DNA from: Glaciecola sp964195425
Lineage (GTDB): Bacteria > Pseudomonadota > Gammaproteobacteria > Enterobacterales > Alteromonadaceae
Length of the DNA stretch: 64,000 nucleotides
Assembly: GCA_964195425.1 (NCBI GenBank)
Contig: CAXMOM010000003.1
Location: forward strand, 1 to 64,000
Reading direction: 5' to 3'
Part shown: positions 18,395-28,283 of the stretch, piece after piece
Position numbering within the stretch: the first letter of the stretch is position 1
Layout: each line of letters starts with the position of its first letter
Made by a program: the position numbers and the translations under genes
Notes under the pieces: model-generated
The model's input: the letters and a program-made list of their open reading frames with translations, nothing else
The model's database searches: none
Told to the model about the DNA's origin: nothing

Positions 18395-19381
18395 CTAATT
18401 AGAAGGTAAACGTATCGAAGGGTGTTGCAATGCCGATAATTGTTCTTTTAACGACAGTATTTGATTTTCCCAATATTTGTCTTCACCAAACCATGGGAAA
18501 GCTCGGGGGAAGGCAGGATCTCTCCAGCGCTTTGACAGCCATGCCATGTAATGCACCATTCGCATAGCGCGCAGCGGCTCTATCAATTCAAGTTCTTGGG
18601 AATTAAAGGTATTAAATTCTTCGTAAGCTTCAATTAAAGTTTCTAACTGCAGTTGTTGCTGTGAAGTGTCGCCTGCCAGCATCATCCATAAATCTTGGAT
18701 AGCAGGGCCTGATCTACAGTCGTCTAGATCGACGAATATGGGGCCATCTCGCCATAGAATATTGCTAGGGTGGCAGTCTCCGTGCAAACGTATATGGGCA
18801 ACTTTGTCAACTACGGCATTATATTGCGACTCAGCTAGTGAACAAACCTGATCTAAAATAGTGAAAAAGGGCAAATGAAGATGAAAAGGCACTAGTTCAC
18901 TTTGCTTTAATATATCACTGGGCTCGTGCAGGTATTCAGGTACATTGATACTTAGACGATGTTGAAATGGCTTTTTAGCACTAGTGGCATGAATGCGACC
19001 AATTAATCTACCCATCCATTCAAGTTGGTCTAAATTGTCTACCTCAAACTGACGACCGCCTACAGAAGGGAATAAAGCAAACCTGTAGCCTTCAAAAGTA
19101 TGCAGGCTTTCACCACCGAATTTGCTTGGCGCAACAATAGGTAATTCGTGGTCCTGAAGTTCAAAGGCGAAAGCATGTTCTTCAAGTATTTGCTCGTTAG
19201 ACCAACGCTTCGGGCGATAAAACTTAGCCACCATTCTGCCATGATCCTCAGTGACAAATTGATAGACTCTGTTTTCGTAGCTATTAAGGGCCAACAATCC
19301 AGAGGTAACGTAAATGTCTAAGCTTTCTATTGCATCCAAAATTAATGCTGGGGTCAGTTCTTCAAAGGTAAAATCAGACAC
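18395..19381 (-). CDS. srkA: Stress response kinase A
   Basis: This 328-residue protein has the SrkA/YihE layout, an aminoglycoside-phosphotransferase-like kinase. ALNSYENRVYQF is near the start and MVAKFYRPKRWS holds the ATP-site Lys. The catalytic loop is RLHGDCHPSNILW and the metal-binding segment IFVDLDDCRSGPAIQDLW. SrkA is a Ser/Thr kinase that counters stress-induced programmed death in E. coli. Its ATG lies inside the end of ccoG (8-base overlap), so the two are translationally linked. Confidence 0.9.
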   Translation of the reverse strand: MSDFTFEELTPALILDAIESLDIYVTSGLLALNSYENRVYQFVTEDHGRMVAKFYRPKRWSNEQILEEHAFAFELQDHELPIVAPSKFGGESLHTFEGYRFALFPSVGGRQFEVDNLDQLEWMGRLIGRIHATSAKKPFQHRLSINVPEYLHEPSDILKQSELVPFHLHLPFFTILDQVCSLAESQYNAVVDKVAHIRLHGDCHPSNILWRDGPIFVDLDDCRSGPAIQDLWMMLAGDTSQQQLQLETLIEAYEEFNTFNSQELELIEPLRAMRMVHYMAWLSKRWRDPAFPRAFPWFGEDKYWENQILSLKEQLSALQHPSIRLPSN

Positions 19382-20810
19382 CGGTAAATATGAACGTACT
19401 GCGTTCTTCCACTTCTATTATCTCGCCGTTTACTGAAGTTGTTACCTTAAAGTATATCCTTTGGGTGCCTTCTTCAAGGTTATTTTGATTGACCGCGACA
19501 CTTATTGGTAATGTATAAACGCCGCCACCCTCCACTGTCACGATGTTATCGCCTATGAATGTGGGTTCGATTAACCCTATAACTTCAACAGCGTAAGTTT
19601 GTTGTTTCTGGCTTTTATTGAGTATTTTTAATGTGTATACATTTTCTATTAGGCCTTCGTTTGTTTCTCGGTCAAGTGAGTTACGGTCTCGAATAATATC
19701 GACCTCAAGGGGTACTCTTGAAACAATATCAAATACTAGTAAGGCCGTCATAATAGCTAAAACTACTGCATAACCAATAAGCTTAGGTCTAAGGATTTTA
19801 GTGGTGCCGCCCGCTAGTTGGTGTTCAGATGTAAAGTTAATTAGGCCTTTTTCGTAGCCCATTTTATCCATTACACCGTTGCAAGCATCTACACATGCAC
19901 CGCAGTTAATGCATTCATATTGCAAGCCGTTGCGGATATCGATGCCGGTAGGGCAAACTTGAACACACAAGTTGCAATCTATGCAATCGCCAAGGCCTTT
20001 TTCGTGTACTTCCTCGGGTGATGACTTTCTAGAGCGAGGGCCGCGCTGTTCGCCTCTGCTTGCATTGTACGACACAGTATATGTGTCTTTGTCGAACATA
20101 GCTGATTGGAAACGGGCATATGGACATATGTGTGTGCACATGACTTCACGCATGTACCCAGCGTTACCATAGGTACAAACCGTAAAAAATATTACCCAAA
20201 AGGCGACCCAAAAACTGACATCAAAAGTGAAAAAGCCAATTAGTAATTCATTTATAGGCACAAAGTAGCCAACGAATGTAAGAGACGTTAACAAGGCTAC
20301 ACCTACCCATGCGGTATGTTTGGAGGCTTTACGAATAAATTTGTCAGTGTCCATTTTGCGCTGATCAAGCTTAATGCGTTTGTTGCGAGTACCTTCAATT
20401 TTTTCTTCAAACCATATATAAATCCATGTCCATGTAGTTTGCGGACACATAAAGCCGCACCATACTCTTCCAGCAAAGGTTGTGACAAAGAAAAGCGCAA
20501 ATGCAGAAACAATGATTATATACGCTAGTATGGTTAGATCTTGTGGCCATAAAGTAAGGCTGAAAATATTAAAACGTTGTTCTGCTAAATCAAACAGAAT
20601 AGCTTGTTGGCCTTGATATTGAATCCATGGTGCAATGGCGAATAGGCCTAAAAATATACTACCAAAAATACGTCTGAAACTTTCCAAAGCGCCTTTTACT
20701 GAACGCACATAAATACGATTTCGAGCAGAATAACTAGGTTTAGTTATTTGTACCGCCGACTTTTCAATTTTAATTGGCGTAATGTCTTTAACTCGAATTT
20801 TTTCGGTCAT
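19374..20810 (-). CDS. ccoG: Cytochrome c oxidase accessory protein CcoG
   Basis: This 478-residue inner-membrane ferredoxin-like protein (also called RdxA/FixG) has several transmembrane segments and the RVWCGFMCPQTTW motif after the second. Two 4Fe-4S sets follow, CIDCNLCVQVCP and CINCGACVDACN. The C-terminal third is a periplasmic immunoglobulin-like domain (from about residue 360). CcoG helps copper delivery to cbb3-type oxidase, reducing Cu(II) in related bacteria. No ccoNOPQ genes lie in the window. It is first in a two-gene operon with srkA. Confidence 0.93.
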   Translation of the reverse strand: MTEKIRVKDITPIKIEKSAVQITKPSYSARNRIYVRSVKGALESFRRIFGSIFLGLFAIAPWIQYQGQQAILFDLAEQRFNIFSLTLWPQDLTILAYIIIVSAFALFFVTTFAGRVWCGFMCPQTTWTWIYIWFEEKIEGTRNKRIKLDQRKMDTDKFIRKASKHTAWVGVALLTSLTFVGYFVPINELLIGFFTFDVSFWVAFWVIFFTVCTYGNAGYMREVMCTHICPYARFQSAMFDKDTYTVSYNASRGEQRGPRSRKSSPEEVHEKGLGDCIDCNLCVQVCPTGIDIRNGLQYECINCGACVDACNGVMDKMGYEKGLINFTSEHQLAGGTTKILRPKLIGYAVVLAIMTALLVFDIVSRVPLEVDIIRDRNSLDRETNEGLIENVYTLKILNKSQKQQTYAVEVIGLIEPTFIGDNIVTVEGGGVYTLPISVAVNQNNLEEGTQRIYFKVTTSVNGEIIEVEERSTFIFTGV

Positions 20811-21033
20811 GCTTTATTAACCTGTCTAATCGACGCTATGCTTTATCAATCAAGTATACCAAAATGAAGCTAATAAAAGTTAATCAAGATCAATATATTA
20901 CCAAACGGTGGAACGAAAACATGACTTTACGCAAGGTGACTAAAATATCGCGTAATAACTATATAAATACTAACTGTTTGTTTTCTTAATTAAATTGTAT
21001 ATCATATATTTATAACCGTTTAAGTGAATAACA

Positions 21034-21402
21034 ATGCGAAAAGCCTTTATAATCATTATTCAAATACTTATCCTGATTCTTTTCTTGCGCTCTGATTTTG
21101 CTCAACATTTCTTTGGTGGCGTTGCTAACACCATTGTAGGCTGGTATACGAGCGTAATTGAAGTGCCAGAACGTAGCAAAATTATCGCACTTCGCGATAA
21201 TTATATGCGTAATAATATGATTCTAAAAACCCACCAAGTTGACTATGTAATTGAAGTGACCGATTCAATCGAGGCTATTGACCGTTTTTATCTTCTTTAT
21301 TGTGTAAAAAAAGATAAAAACCCATATATTTTTGGTGAAAATCTGACTAAATTATGTTTTGAAATTGAAGGCTCTGAACTTTTGACCAAATCTTCGTTCT
21401 AA
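21034..21402 (+). CDS. Small membrane-anchored hypothetical protein
   Basis: This 122-residue protein begins with a strongly hydrophobic segment (residues 5-20, IIIIQILILILFL). An amphipathic region follows, then a compact soluble domain with two cysteines (LLYCVKK and LTKLCFEIEG). A single membrane anchor with a periplasmic or cytoplasmic domain is likely. I do not recognise the family. It stands alone 97 bases before the DUF3016 gene on the same strand, and the coding character looks genuine. Confidence 0.6.
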   Translation: MRKAFIIIIQILILILFLRSDFAQHFFGGVANTIVGWYTSVIEVPERSKIIALRDNYMRNNMILKTHQVDYVIEVTDSIEAIDRFYLLYCVKKDKNPYIFGENLTKLCFEIEGSELLTKSSF

Positions 21403-21498
21403 GATCTGCATTCCTTGTGTTTGAGTGACTGTTAAGTCATTACTTAATAGCCATTGTTCTTACTTATACCACGCCCGAATACTGTTAGAGGATTTCTT

Positions 21499-22059
21499 AT
21501 GAATACGAATATTGGCCTTTGCGCGATTGCGGCACTTTCCCTTGCTCTTTCATTATCACTGAGTGCCAAAGAAGCACAACAAGACATATATATAAGTGAC
21601 AATGAATTAGAACGAGTGTCGGTAAAATGGATTGAACCTAAATCATTTACCGATGTTAGAGAACCTAACTTTTCAAGTGAAAAATTTCGCAGACACGTCT
21701 TTTCTCAGTTAGAGAAACATCTCGACAAACTGGCTAAAGACTTACCCGAAGGCCAATTACTAAGTGTATCGGTAAGTGATGTTGATTTAGCGGGTAGAAT
21801 TGAACCTGCATCATTTGTAGGTTTGTCACGAAGCATGGAAGACATTCGTATATTGCGAAACGTAGATATTCCCCGGATAGAATTTGCCTATGAACTCCTT
21901 GATGAAAATGGCAATGTATTACGTAGCGAAGAGGTAAGCTTAAAAAACATGGGTTACTTGCATGGCTCAGGTATTTCAAGCCGCAATAAACCTTTTGTGC
22001 ATGAAAAGAAAATGTTAAGCAAGTGGTTTGCGAAAAACATTATTGACGAAAAAGCGTAA
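21499..22059 (+). CDS. DUF3016 family exported protein
   Basis: I choose the ATG at 21499, which has AGAGG eight bases upstream and opens a signal peptide ending LSA before KEAQQD. The 15 extra residues of the open frame (from 21454) lack this context. The mature 160 residues contain VSVKWIEPKSFTDVRE and the closing KKMLSKWF. This matches my memory of DUF3016 periplasmic proteins of Alteromonadales, whose function is unknown. The gene is followed by a strong terminator. Confidence 0.75.
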   Translation: MNTNIGLCAIAALSLALSLSLSAKEAQQDIYISDNELERVSVKWIEPKSFTDVREPNFSSEKFRRHVFSQLEKHLDKLAKDLPEGQLLSVSVSDVDLAGRIEPASFVGLSRSMEDIRILRNVDIPRIEFAYELLDENGNVLRSEEVSLKNMGYLHGSGISSRNKPFVHEKKMLSKWFAKNIIDEKA

Positions 22060-22104
22060 ATAAAGAACTAACTCAATTTCTTTGAAAAAAATAATTGTGA
22101 TAAC

Positions 22105-22146
22105 AAAGGTCATAAAACATTGGTTTTTATGACCTTTTCTTTTTTC
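22105..22146 (+). terminator. Strong intrinsic terminator
   Basis: A 13-bp stem AAAGGTCATAAAA/TTTTATGACCTTT (22105-22117 with 22125-22137) with loop CATTGG is followed by a T-rich tail. It ends the DUF3016 transcript. Confidence 0.85.
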
Positions 22147-22272
22147 ATAAAGCAATGTGGTAAATCAATCGAAAATAAGTGCTAGACCGTCAAAAAATTG
22201 TCACATAGTATTCATATCCAACCTGTACCTTTGTGCAGGTTTTTTGAATTCTAACGACAATACGGATATATC

Positions 22273-25200
22273 ATGAAGTATACTAAGATTCTCCCATTGT
22301 TATTAGCCTCCGGCATGGGCGCAAGCGCCCATGCAGACGTATTTATTTCTGAATATATCGAAGGCTCTAGCAACAACAAAGCAATAGAAATTTACAACTC
22401 GGGTACCGACAGCGTTAGCCTTGAAGGCTATGTGCTAGAAATTTACTTTAATGGTTCTACAACCTTAAACGCGCAAGGCACTGTGAGTTTGTCTGGTAAC
22501 ATAGCCAGCGGTAGTGCCTATGTTATTGGCCACAGCAGTGCGGATGCTGCTATTACTAGCGTAGCCAGCCTAACCACAGTCATAGGCTTTAACGGTGACG
22601 ATACCGTGATGCTAAGAAATGACTTAGGTGATTTACTAGATGTAGTGGGCCAATTTGATTTCGATCCTGGAAGCCGTTGGTCAGCCAATGGCGTGTCAAC
22701 CCAAAATGCGACCATTCGGCGCAATAGTAACATCGAGACGGGCGACACTAATTCAGGTGATGCATTCGACCCTTCAGTCGAATGGACTGCTTTCCCCATA
22801 GATACTTTTGATGGTTTAGGTGCACACAGCACAGATAATTCTGGGCCAGTTTTACCTCCAATCGATCCACCAGTGGATCCACCCGCAGATGGCGAATTAG
22901 TTGCGCCATGCTTTAATTGCCCTGACCTAAGTCCTGTTGCAAATCCAAGCGACTTTGATGCAGACATTTTGTATGGTGATATTAACAATGCCGTAGCAAG
23001 TTTACCTGCGGTGCCTTCAGACGATGATATTGCACAAATTAAAACACTTATAAACGACGCAGCACAAGCTAATCATGTTCGCTTGAGTTACTCGCAAGTA
23101 TGGAGCGCGTTAACGTCTACCGACGAAGACCCAGCTAATACAGACAACGTGATTTTGATTTACTCGGGCCGTTCAATTGCCAAGTTTAGCAATGGCAGTG
23201 GTGTTCAAAGCACCGACCCAGAAAACTGGAATCGCGAGCATAGTTGGCCCAGCAGCCATGGTTTTGGTGACCGCTCTGAACTAGCCTACACCGACATACA
23301 TCACTTACGTCCAGCCGATATTTCAGTGAACTCTACACGTGGAAACTTGGATTTCGACCTTAGTGACAACAACATTGATGAAGCACCAGGTTCGCGTGTA
23401 GATAACGATTCGTTTGAACCACGAGACCAAATGAAAGGTGATGTAGCGCGGATGATGCTATACATGGACACCCGCTATGCAGGAGAGACAGGGGAAGATA
23501 CGCCTGATTTATTCTTAGTAGATAGACTCACCGACACCAGTGAAAATGCATTAGGTAAGTTGTGCGTGCTACTTGCATGGAACGATGCTGACCCCATTGA
23601 CGGTACTGAAACCAATCGTCATGACAGAATTTATCAATATCAAGGTAATCGTAATCCTTATGTTGATAATCCTCAATGGATTGATTTGATTTATCCTGAA
23701 GGGACATGCTCTACAGTGGTTGGTCCTATTGATCCACCCATCGACCCACCAATTGATCCACCAATCGATCCACCAGTTGATCCACCAGTTGATCCGCCAA
23801 CAACGAATGCCTCGCCATTAATATTAACGACTATTTTTGATGGTTCGTTATCGGGTGGTTTACCAAAAGGCGTTGAGATTTACGTTGCTCAAGATATTGC
23901 TGATTTATCAGTGTGTGGTCTTGGCAGTGCTAACAATGGTGGTGGTACCGATGGCCAAGAGTTTACTTTCCCAGCCGATTCTGCCACAGCCGGTACGTTT
24001 ATTTATGTCGCTAGTAGAACTGATAATTTTAATGATTATTTTGGTATAGAACCAGACTACACAAGCAACGCTGCCAATGTAAACGGCGACGATGCCATCG
24101 AGTTATTTTGTGGTGGTGAAGTAGTTGACCTATACGGCGATATTGATGTTGATGGAAACGGTGAATCGTGGGAATACCTCGATAGTTACGCCAAACGGGT
24201 AAACAACACTGGGGCAAGTGCTACATACAACCCTGACAACTGGATACCTGCCGGCGCGAACGTCTTAGACGGCAAAACCTCTGGCGAAGAAGTTGGTTTA
24301 GGTAGTTTTGAATTTGCCCAATCAGACATCTTTATTTCAGAATATGTTGAAGGTGGAAGTTTTAATAAAGTCATTGAGCTGGTGAACATTACCGGCCGCA
24401 CTATCGATTTGTCTGAATATACTATTGATGGCTTCCAAAATTCTGCCACTAGCGTTAGTTATAGTATCCCTCTTGAAGGCTTGTTAGCCGATCAGAGCGT
24501 GTTTGTGCTAGCTAATACAGGCGCTGTGTTACCTGCAATTTCAGGTTTGGTGCAATTAAGCGGTAGCCTTAGCTTCAACGGTGACGATTCTGTCTTACTA
24601 ATGAAAGGAACAGACGTAATTGATGCAATTGGCCAAGCCGGTGTTAGACCTGATGGCGAATGGGGCACAGGCCTTGTTAGTACTAAAGACAATACCTTGC
24701 GACGCAAACTTGCCTTTACCGCTGGTGATACCAATGCTTTTGATGAATTTGACCCTTCTATTGAATGGGACGGTTTTGCCAGAGACACCCTAGATGATAT
24801 TGGTTTGTATGAAGGAATTAATGACGATCCGGATCCTGATCCGGTAGATATTAATGACCCCGCAACCCTAATTAGTGCTATTCAAGGATCTGGCGATGCA
24901 ACACCTTTATTAGATACTGAATTAGTTATTGAGGGTGTTGTTACCTTAGTGGCTGATGCTTTGGGTGGTTTCTTTATTCAAGAAGAAGCGTTTGATGAAG
25001 ATGCCGATCCAAATACATCTGAAGCATTGTTTGTATTTTTAGATGACCTAGCTATGCCCAATATAATGGCTGGTGATACCATGCGAGTTAAGGGTGTTGC
25101 AGGCGAAGGGTTTGGTAAAACACAAATTATTGCTAATGAGTTCTTAATGCTTAGTAGTGGTTCATCTGTACAGCAAACACCGTTTGCCTTGCCATTGTCT

Positions 25201-26790
25201 GATACTAGTAATCTTGAAGCGCTTGAAAACATGCTTATGGTGACCTTCGACGATCTAGTTGTAACAGGCACGCCTCAGTATGCACGTTTAGGCGAAGTGT
25301 TATTGGCAAGCGAGCGTTTGTATGTACCTACTCATTTACATTTGCCAGGTTCGCCAGAGGCAGTTGCATTGGCTTTACTCAATGAGAATAATGAGTTCAT
25401 TCTAGATGACTTGCAAAATGGCCTGTATAATACACCTAATACCTTTGGTGAATTGTCAGCGAGTAACACTTTGCGCACAGGCACTGTGATTACTAGTTCC
25501 ATTTTCATTATGGACTTTGGCTTTAGTAACTTCCGTTTACGTCCAGTAGATGATGTTAATTTCATTGCAGCCCAGCGCCCAGCAAGACCTTCGTTTGAAG
25601 GTAATGTTGAAGTAGCTAGCTTCAACGTACTAAACCTATTCAATGGTGACGGTAACGGTGAAGAATTTCCCACTAGTCGTGGTGCAGAAACCTTCAAAGA
25701 GTATCAAGAACAACTTGAGAAAATAGTAGAAGCCTTGGCTGATCTAGATGCAAGTGTTATTGGCTTAATGGAAATTGAAAACGATGGCTTCGGCCCGCAA
25801 AGCTCAATTGCTCAATTAACAGATGCCTTGAATATTCGTTATGGTGAAGATGCTTATAGCTTTGTAGATGCAGGCCCGCCGAAAGACGGTAGTGATGCGA
25901 TTACAAATGGCATTTTGTACAATACGAACATAGTGTCTTTAGCTGATAATTTGGAGATACTTGATTCATCAAATTCTATTGCTGATGATAGTGGTCCTTT
26001 GTTTAACACTTCACGTAATCGTCCTTCGCTTGCGCAAATGTTCTCAGTTAACGAAACTGGTGATACTTTTGTGGTCAATGTGAATCACCTTAAATCTAAA
26101 GGCGGCAGCTGTGGCGCAGATGACGACGATACTGTAAATGGTCAAGGTTCTTGTAACTTAACCAGAACAAGAGCTGCACAAGCATTGCATGTATGGTTAG
26201 GCAGCACATTTGTCGACCAAGCTATTATGATAGTCGGTGACTTAAATGCTTATGGCCAAGAAGATCCAATCATTACGCTGAATAACGCTGGATATGTTGA
26301 TGTTGCGCGTGCTCAGGATGGTCCAAAAGCTTATAGTTATTCGTTTGATAATAAGTTTGGTTCGCTCGATTACGTATTAGCGAATGCTAAGGCGCAAGAG
26401 CTCATTACAGGTGTAGCGGCATGGCATATTAATGCAGATGAACCGAAAGTGTTTGAATATGTTGATGACTTTGCCCGTTCTGATGTGTTGAAACCCATAG
26501 AGTATGAAGATCGCTCAGAATATCGTTCTTCTGACCACGATCCAATTATAGTGGGAATGTTGTTTGAAAGCAGCGCTATACTTGGTGATGCGAATAACAA
26601 TGGTATCTTAGATTATGCCGATTATTTCATTATCGTTAGAGCAAGTCGTACAGCTTTACTCAACGGTGGAGATTTCGACGAAGCCTATGATTTAAACGAC
26701 GATGGTAAACTTGACTTAGCTGACTTTGTCTTATGGCGAGCACTATATAGAGCCAGTCGACCTGCGAGAGCTACAAGAAGCAGCCGATAA
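22273..26790 (+). CDS. Giant secreted double nuclease: LTD, endonuclease I, LTD x2, EEP nuclease, dockerin-like tail
   Basis: This 1505-residue protein has a signal peptide ending AHA. Domains in order: LTD fold (about 22-175, from DVFISEYIEGS); a D-P-P linker; endonuclease I/EndA domain (about 215-495) with the metal-finger core NREHSWPSSHGF and TDIHHLRPAD; a long I/V-D-P-P linker (about 484-511); an LTD-like domain (about 512-680); another LTD (from DIFISEYVEGG, about 685); an OB-like region (about 865-1100); and an exonuclease-endonuclease-phosphatase domain (about 1112-1425) with ASFNVLNLFNGD, GLMEIENDG, VNHLKSKGGSC, VGDLNAY and RSSDHDP. The C-terminus has paired EF-hand loops like a type I dockerin, then an Arg/Ser tail. 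The LTD-EEP half resembles ExeM/NucH nucleases that degrade extracellular DNA. A second nuclease in the same chain is unusual. It is a single-gene unit with terminators on both sides. Confidence 0.92.
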   Translation: MKYTKILPLLLASGMGASAHADVFISEYIEGSSNNKAIEIYNSGTDSVSLEGYVLEIYFNGSTTLNAQGTVSLSGNIASGSAYVIGHSSADAAITSVASLTTVIGFNGDDTVMLRNDLGDLLDVVGQFDFDPGSRWSANGVSTQNATIRRNSNIETGDTNSGDAFDPSVEWTAFPIDTFDGLGAHSTDNSGPVLPPIDPPVDPPADGELVAPCFNCPDLSPVANPSDFDADILYGDINNAVASLPAVPSDDDIAQIKTLINDAAQANHVRLSYSQVWSALTSTDEDPANTDNVILIYSGRSIAKFSNGSGVQSTDPENWNREHSWPSSHGFGDRSELAYTDIHHLRPADISVNSTRGNLDFDLSDNNIDEAPGSRVDNDSFEPRDQMKGDVARMMLYMDTRYAGETGEDTPDLFLVDRLTDTSENALGKLCVLLAWNDADPIDGTETNRHDRIYQYQGNRNPYVDNPQWIDLIYPEGTCSTVVGPIDPPIDPPIDPPIDPPVDPPVDPPTTNASPLILTTIFDGSLSGGLPKGVEIYVAQDIADLSVCGLGSANNGGGTDGQEFTFPADSATAGTFIYVASRTDNFNDYFGIEPDYTSNAANVNGDDAIELFCGGEVVDLYGDIDVDGNGESWEYLDSYAKRVNNTGASATYNPDNWIPAGANVLDGKTSGEEVGLGSFEFAQSDIFISEYVEGGSFNKVIELVNITGRTIDLSEYTIDGFQNSATSVSYSIPLEGLLADQSVFVLANTGAVLPAISGLVQLSGSLSFNGDDSVLLMKGTDVIDAIGQAGVRPDGEWGTGLVSTKDNTLRRKLAFTAGDTNAFDEFDPSIEWDGFARDTLDDIGLYEGINDDPDPDPVDINDPATLISAIQGSGDATPLLDTELVIEGVVTLVADALGGFFIQEEAFDEDADPNTSEALFVFLDDLAMPNIMAGDTMRVKGVAGEGFGKTQIIANEFLMLSSGSSVQQTPFALPLSDTSNLEALENMLMVTFDDLVVTGTPQYARLGEVLLASERLYVPTHLHLPGSPEAVALALLNENNEFILDDLQNGLYNTPNTFGELSASNTLRTGTVITSSIFIMDFGFSNFRLRPVDDVNFIAAQRPARPSFEGNVEVASFNVLNLFNGDGNGEEFPTSRGAETFKEYQEQLEKIVEALADLDASVIGLMEIENDGFGPQSSIAQLTDALNIRYGEDAYSFVDAGPPKDGSDAITNGILYNTNIVSLADNLEILDSSNSIADDSGPLFNTSRNRPSLAQMFSVNETGDTFVVNVNHLKSKGGSCGADDDDTVNGQGSCNLTRTRAAQALHVWLGSTFVDQAIMIVGDLNAYGQEDPIITLNNAGYVDVARAQDGPKAYSYSFDNKFGSLDYVLANAKAQELITGVAAWHINADEPKVFEYVDDFARSDVLKPIEYEDRSEYRSSDHDPIIVGMLFESSAILGDANNNGILDYADYFIIVRASRTALLNGGDFDEAYDLNDDGKLDLADFVLWRALYRASRPARATRSSR
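23728..23799 (+). repeat. Six 12-bp tandem repeats encoding an I/V-D-P-P linker
   Basis: Six copies of a 12-base unit (consensus ATTGATCCACCA) encode six Asp-Pro-Pro tetrapeptides between the endonuclease I domain and the next LTD domain. A shorter two-unit version is at 22861-22884. Such repeats vary in copy number and give a stiff extended linker. Confidence 0.85.
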
Positions 26791-26798
26791 TACAATCG

Positions 26799-26886
26799 CC
26801 CAGCCAATATTGAGGCTGGGTAAGTAAAATTGGGTAAAACACAAAACAAACCGACCAAAATTATAAAAATTAGGTCGGTTTTTTAT
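26799..26886. terminator. Two hairpins between the nuclease gene and mgtE
   Basis: CCCAGCC/GGCTGGG (26799-26820) comes first, without a T-run. It is followed by ACCGACC/GGTCGGT (26850-26879) with a TTTTTT tail. The second is a clear intrinsic terminator for the plus-strand nuclease gene and may also serve the convergent mgtE. Confidence 0.75.
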
Positions 26887-26945
26887 TGCGTGTTGTTTTA
26901 TGTGGTCGCCGAAGTTTATATATTTAGCGTGTTACAAAAGATATT

Positions 26946-28283
26946 TTACAATAGAAAAATACTGCCCAAGCCTAAAAACGCGACAAACCCTATAATGTCA
27001 GTCACGGTGGTTAATATGACTGAACCAGAAAGAGCGGGGTCAATTTTTAGCTTTGATAAAACCACGGGCAATATCACACCCGTAATGGCTGCTGCAATAA
27101 TATTGAGCAATATTGCAATACCAATAACGACGCCAAGTAGACTACTATCGAACCATAGATAGGCAATAGCGCCTACTACCACAGCCCATATAAAACCGTT
27201 TAATATGCCTACTTTTAGCTCTTTGTCGAACAGGGCTTTGCGGTTACTCTTGGTCACTTGCCCCAATGCTAATCCACGTACAATAAGCGTTAGGGTTTGG
27301 CTTCCTGCAATACCGCCCATACTTGCTACCACGGGCATGAGTACCGCTAGCGCGACTACTTCTTGTAGGGTAGCTTCAAACAAACCAATAAACCATGACG
27401 CTAAAAAGGCAGTCATAAGGTTAATACCTAGCCAAATTGCACGCTTTCGAGCGCTTTTAGGAACAGATGAAAATAGATCCTCGTCCTCATTCATACCGGC
27501 CGATGACATGACTTGTCTTTCGTAATCCTCATTTACCAACTCACATGCGGTAACGATGTCTACTCTTCCTAGAAGCTTATTACTATCGTCTACCACTGGC
27601 AGTGAAATAAATCCGCTGCCTTGTACTTCACGAGCCGCTTGCACCGCGTCTTGATCGGCATTTATAATAGTAATGTATTCTTCAGACAATTCGACTAAAG
27701 GTAAGTGTTCAGGAGCGCCAAATAGACTACTTAGTTTTACTGCTGCAGAGAACTGTCCTGCACGATTTGACAAAAATATGCATTCAGTAGTATCGGGCAA
27801 TTCTTGTCTTAGCAGCTGTAAGCCATCGCTTACTTTTGCATTAATTGGCAGTATCAGTAAATCGTGATTTAACCAATGTCCTATTTGTTCATCTTTATAC
27901 CGACTCGCATCTTGGAAAAATTGACGTTGTTGCTTACCCATGGCTGCTAATGCGATATCTAGCAGGTGATTGGGAAGGGTGTCTAATATTTCCAGAAGCT
28001 GCTCTGCATCTACGTTCTGAAAGATAATGTCCCATTCTTCATTGGGCGTTGAATCGATAATCGTGGTGCGTGGGTCGCCGCGCATTTCAACCAGAACATC
28101 TAGCTTTTTGGCGTTTGGTACTTGTTGCCAACTAATTAAGCGAGGCTCTAGGGGTACCGATTCAAGCAATAGCGCTAAGCTTTCAGCATCGGTTGCGGCA
28201 ATTGTATTGGCAATGTCGGTGTCTTGTGACAGGTCGTCTGATGCGACGACCTCCTCAATCAAATCGGGAAGTTGATCTACCAT
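26946..28283 (-). CDS. mgtE: Magnesium transporter MgtE
   Basis: This 445-residue protein has the MgtE layout. An N-terminal helical superfamily domain (about 1-130) is followed by two CBS domains (about 130-255; the second has FISLPVVDDSNKLLGRVDI). Then come five transmembrane helices with MPVVASMGGIAGSQ and the closing LSGSVILTTVTDIIGF. The pore helix residues and the acidic plug surface are of the usual type. It is a Mg2+ channel gated by cytosolic Mg2+. It is monocistronic, and the GGDEF gene lies 200 bases upstream in the opposite sense of reading order. Confidence 0.93.
   Translation of the reverse strand: MVDQLPDLIEEVVASDDLSQDTDIANTIAATDAESLALLLESVPLEPRLISWQQVPNAKKLDVLVEMRGDPRTTIIDSTPNEEWDIIFQNVDAEQLLEILDTLPNHLLDIALAAMGKQQRQFFQDASRYKDEQIGHWLNHDLLILPINAKVSDGLQLLRQELPDTTECIFLSNRAGQFSAAVKLSSLFGAPEHLPLVELSEEYITIINADQDAVQAAREVQGSGFISLPVVDDSNKLLGRVDIVTACELVNEDYERQVMSSAGMNEDEDLFSSVPKSARKRAIWLGINLMTAFLASWFIGLFEATLQEVVALAVLMPVVASMGGIAGSQTLTLIVRGLALGQVTKSNRKALFDKELKVGILNGFIWAVVVGAIAYLWFDSSLLGVVIGIAILLNIIAAAITGVILPVVLSKLKIDPALSGSVILTTVTDIIGFVAFLGLGSIFLL

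Noticed and set aside
22273..26790. Two separate genes fused by assembly error
   Set aside because: The frame is uninterrupted, the linkers are of the same D-P-P kind, and one signal peptide and one C-terminal tail fit a single secreted protein.
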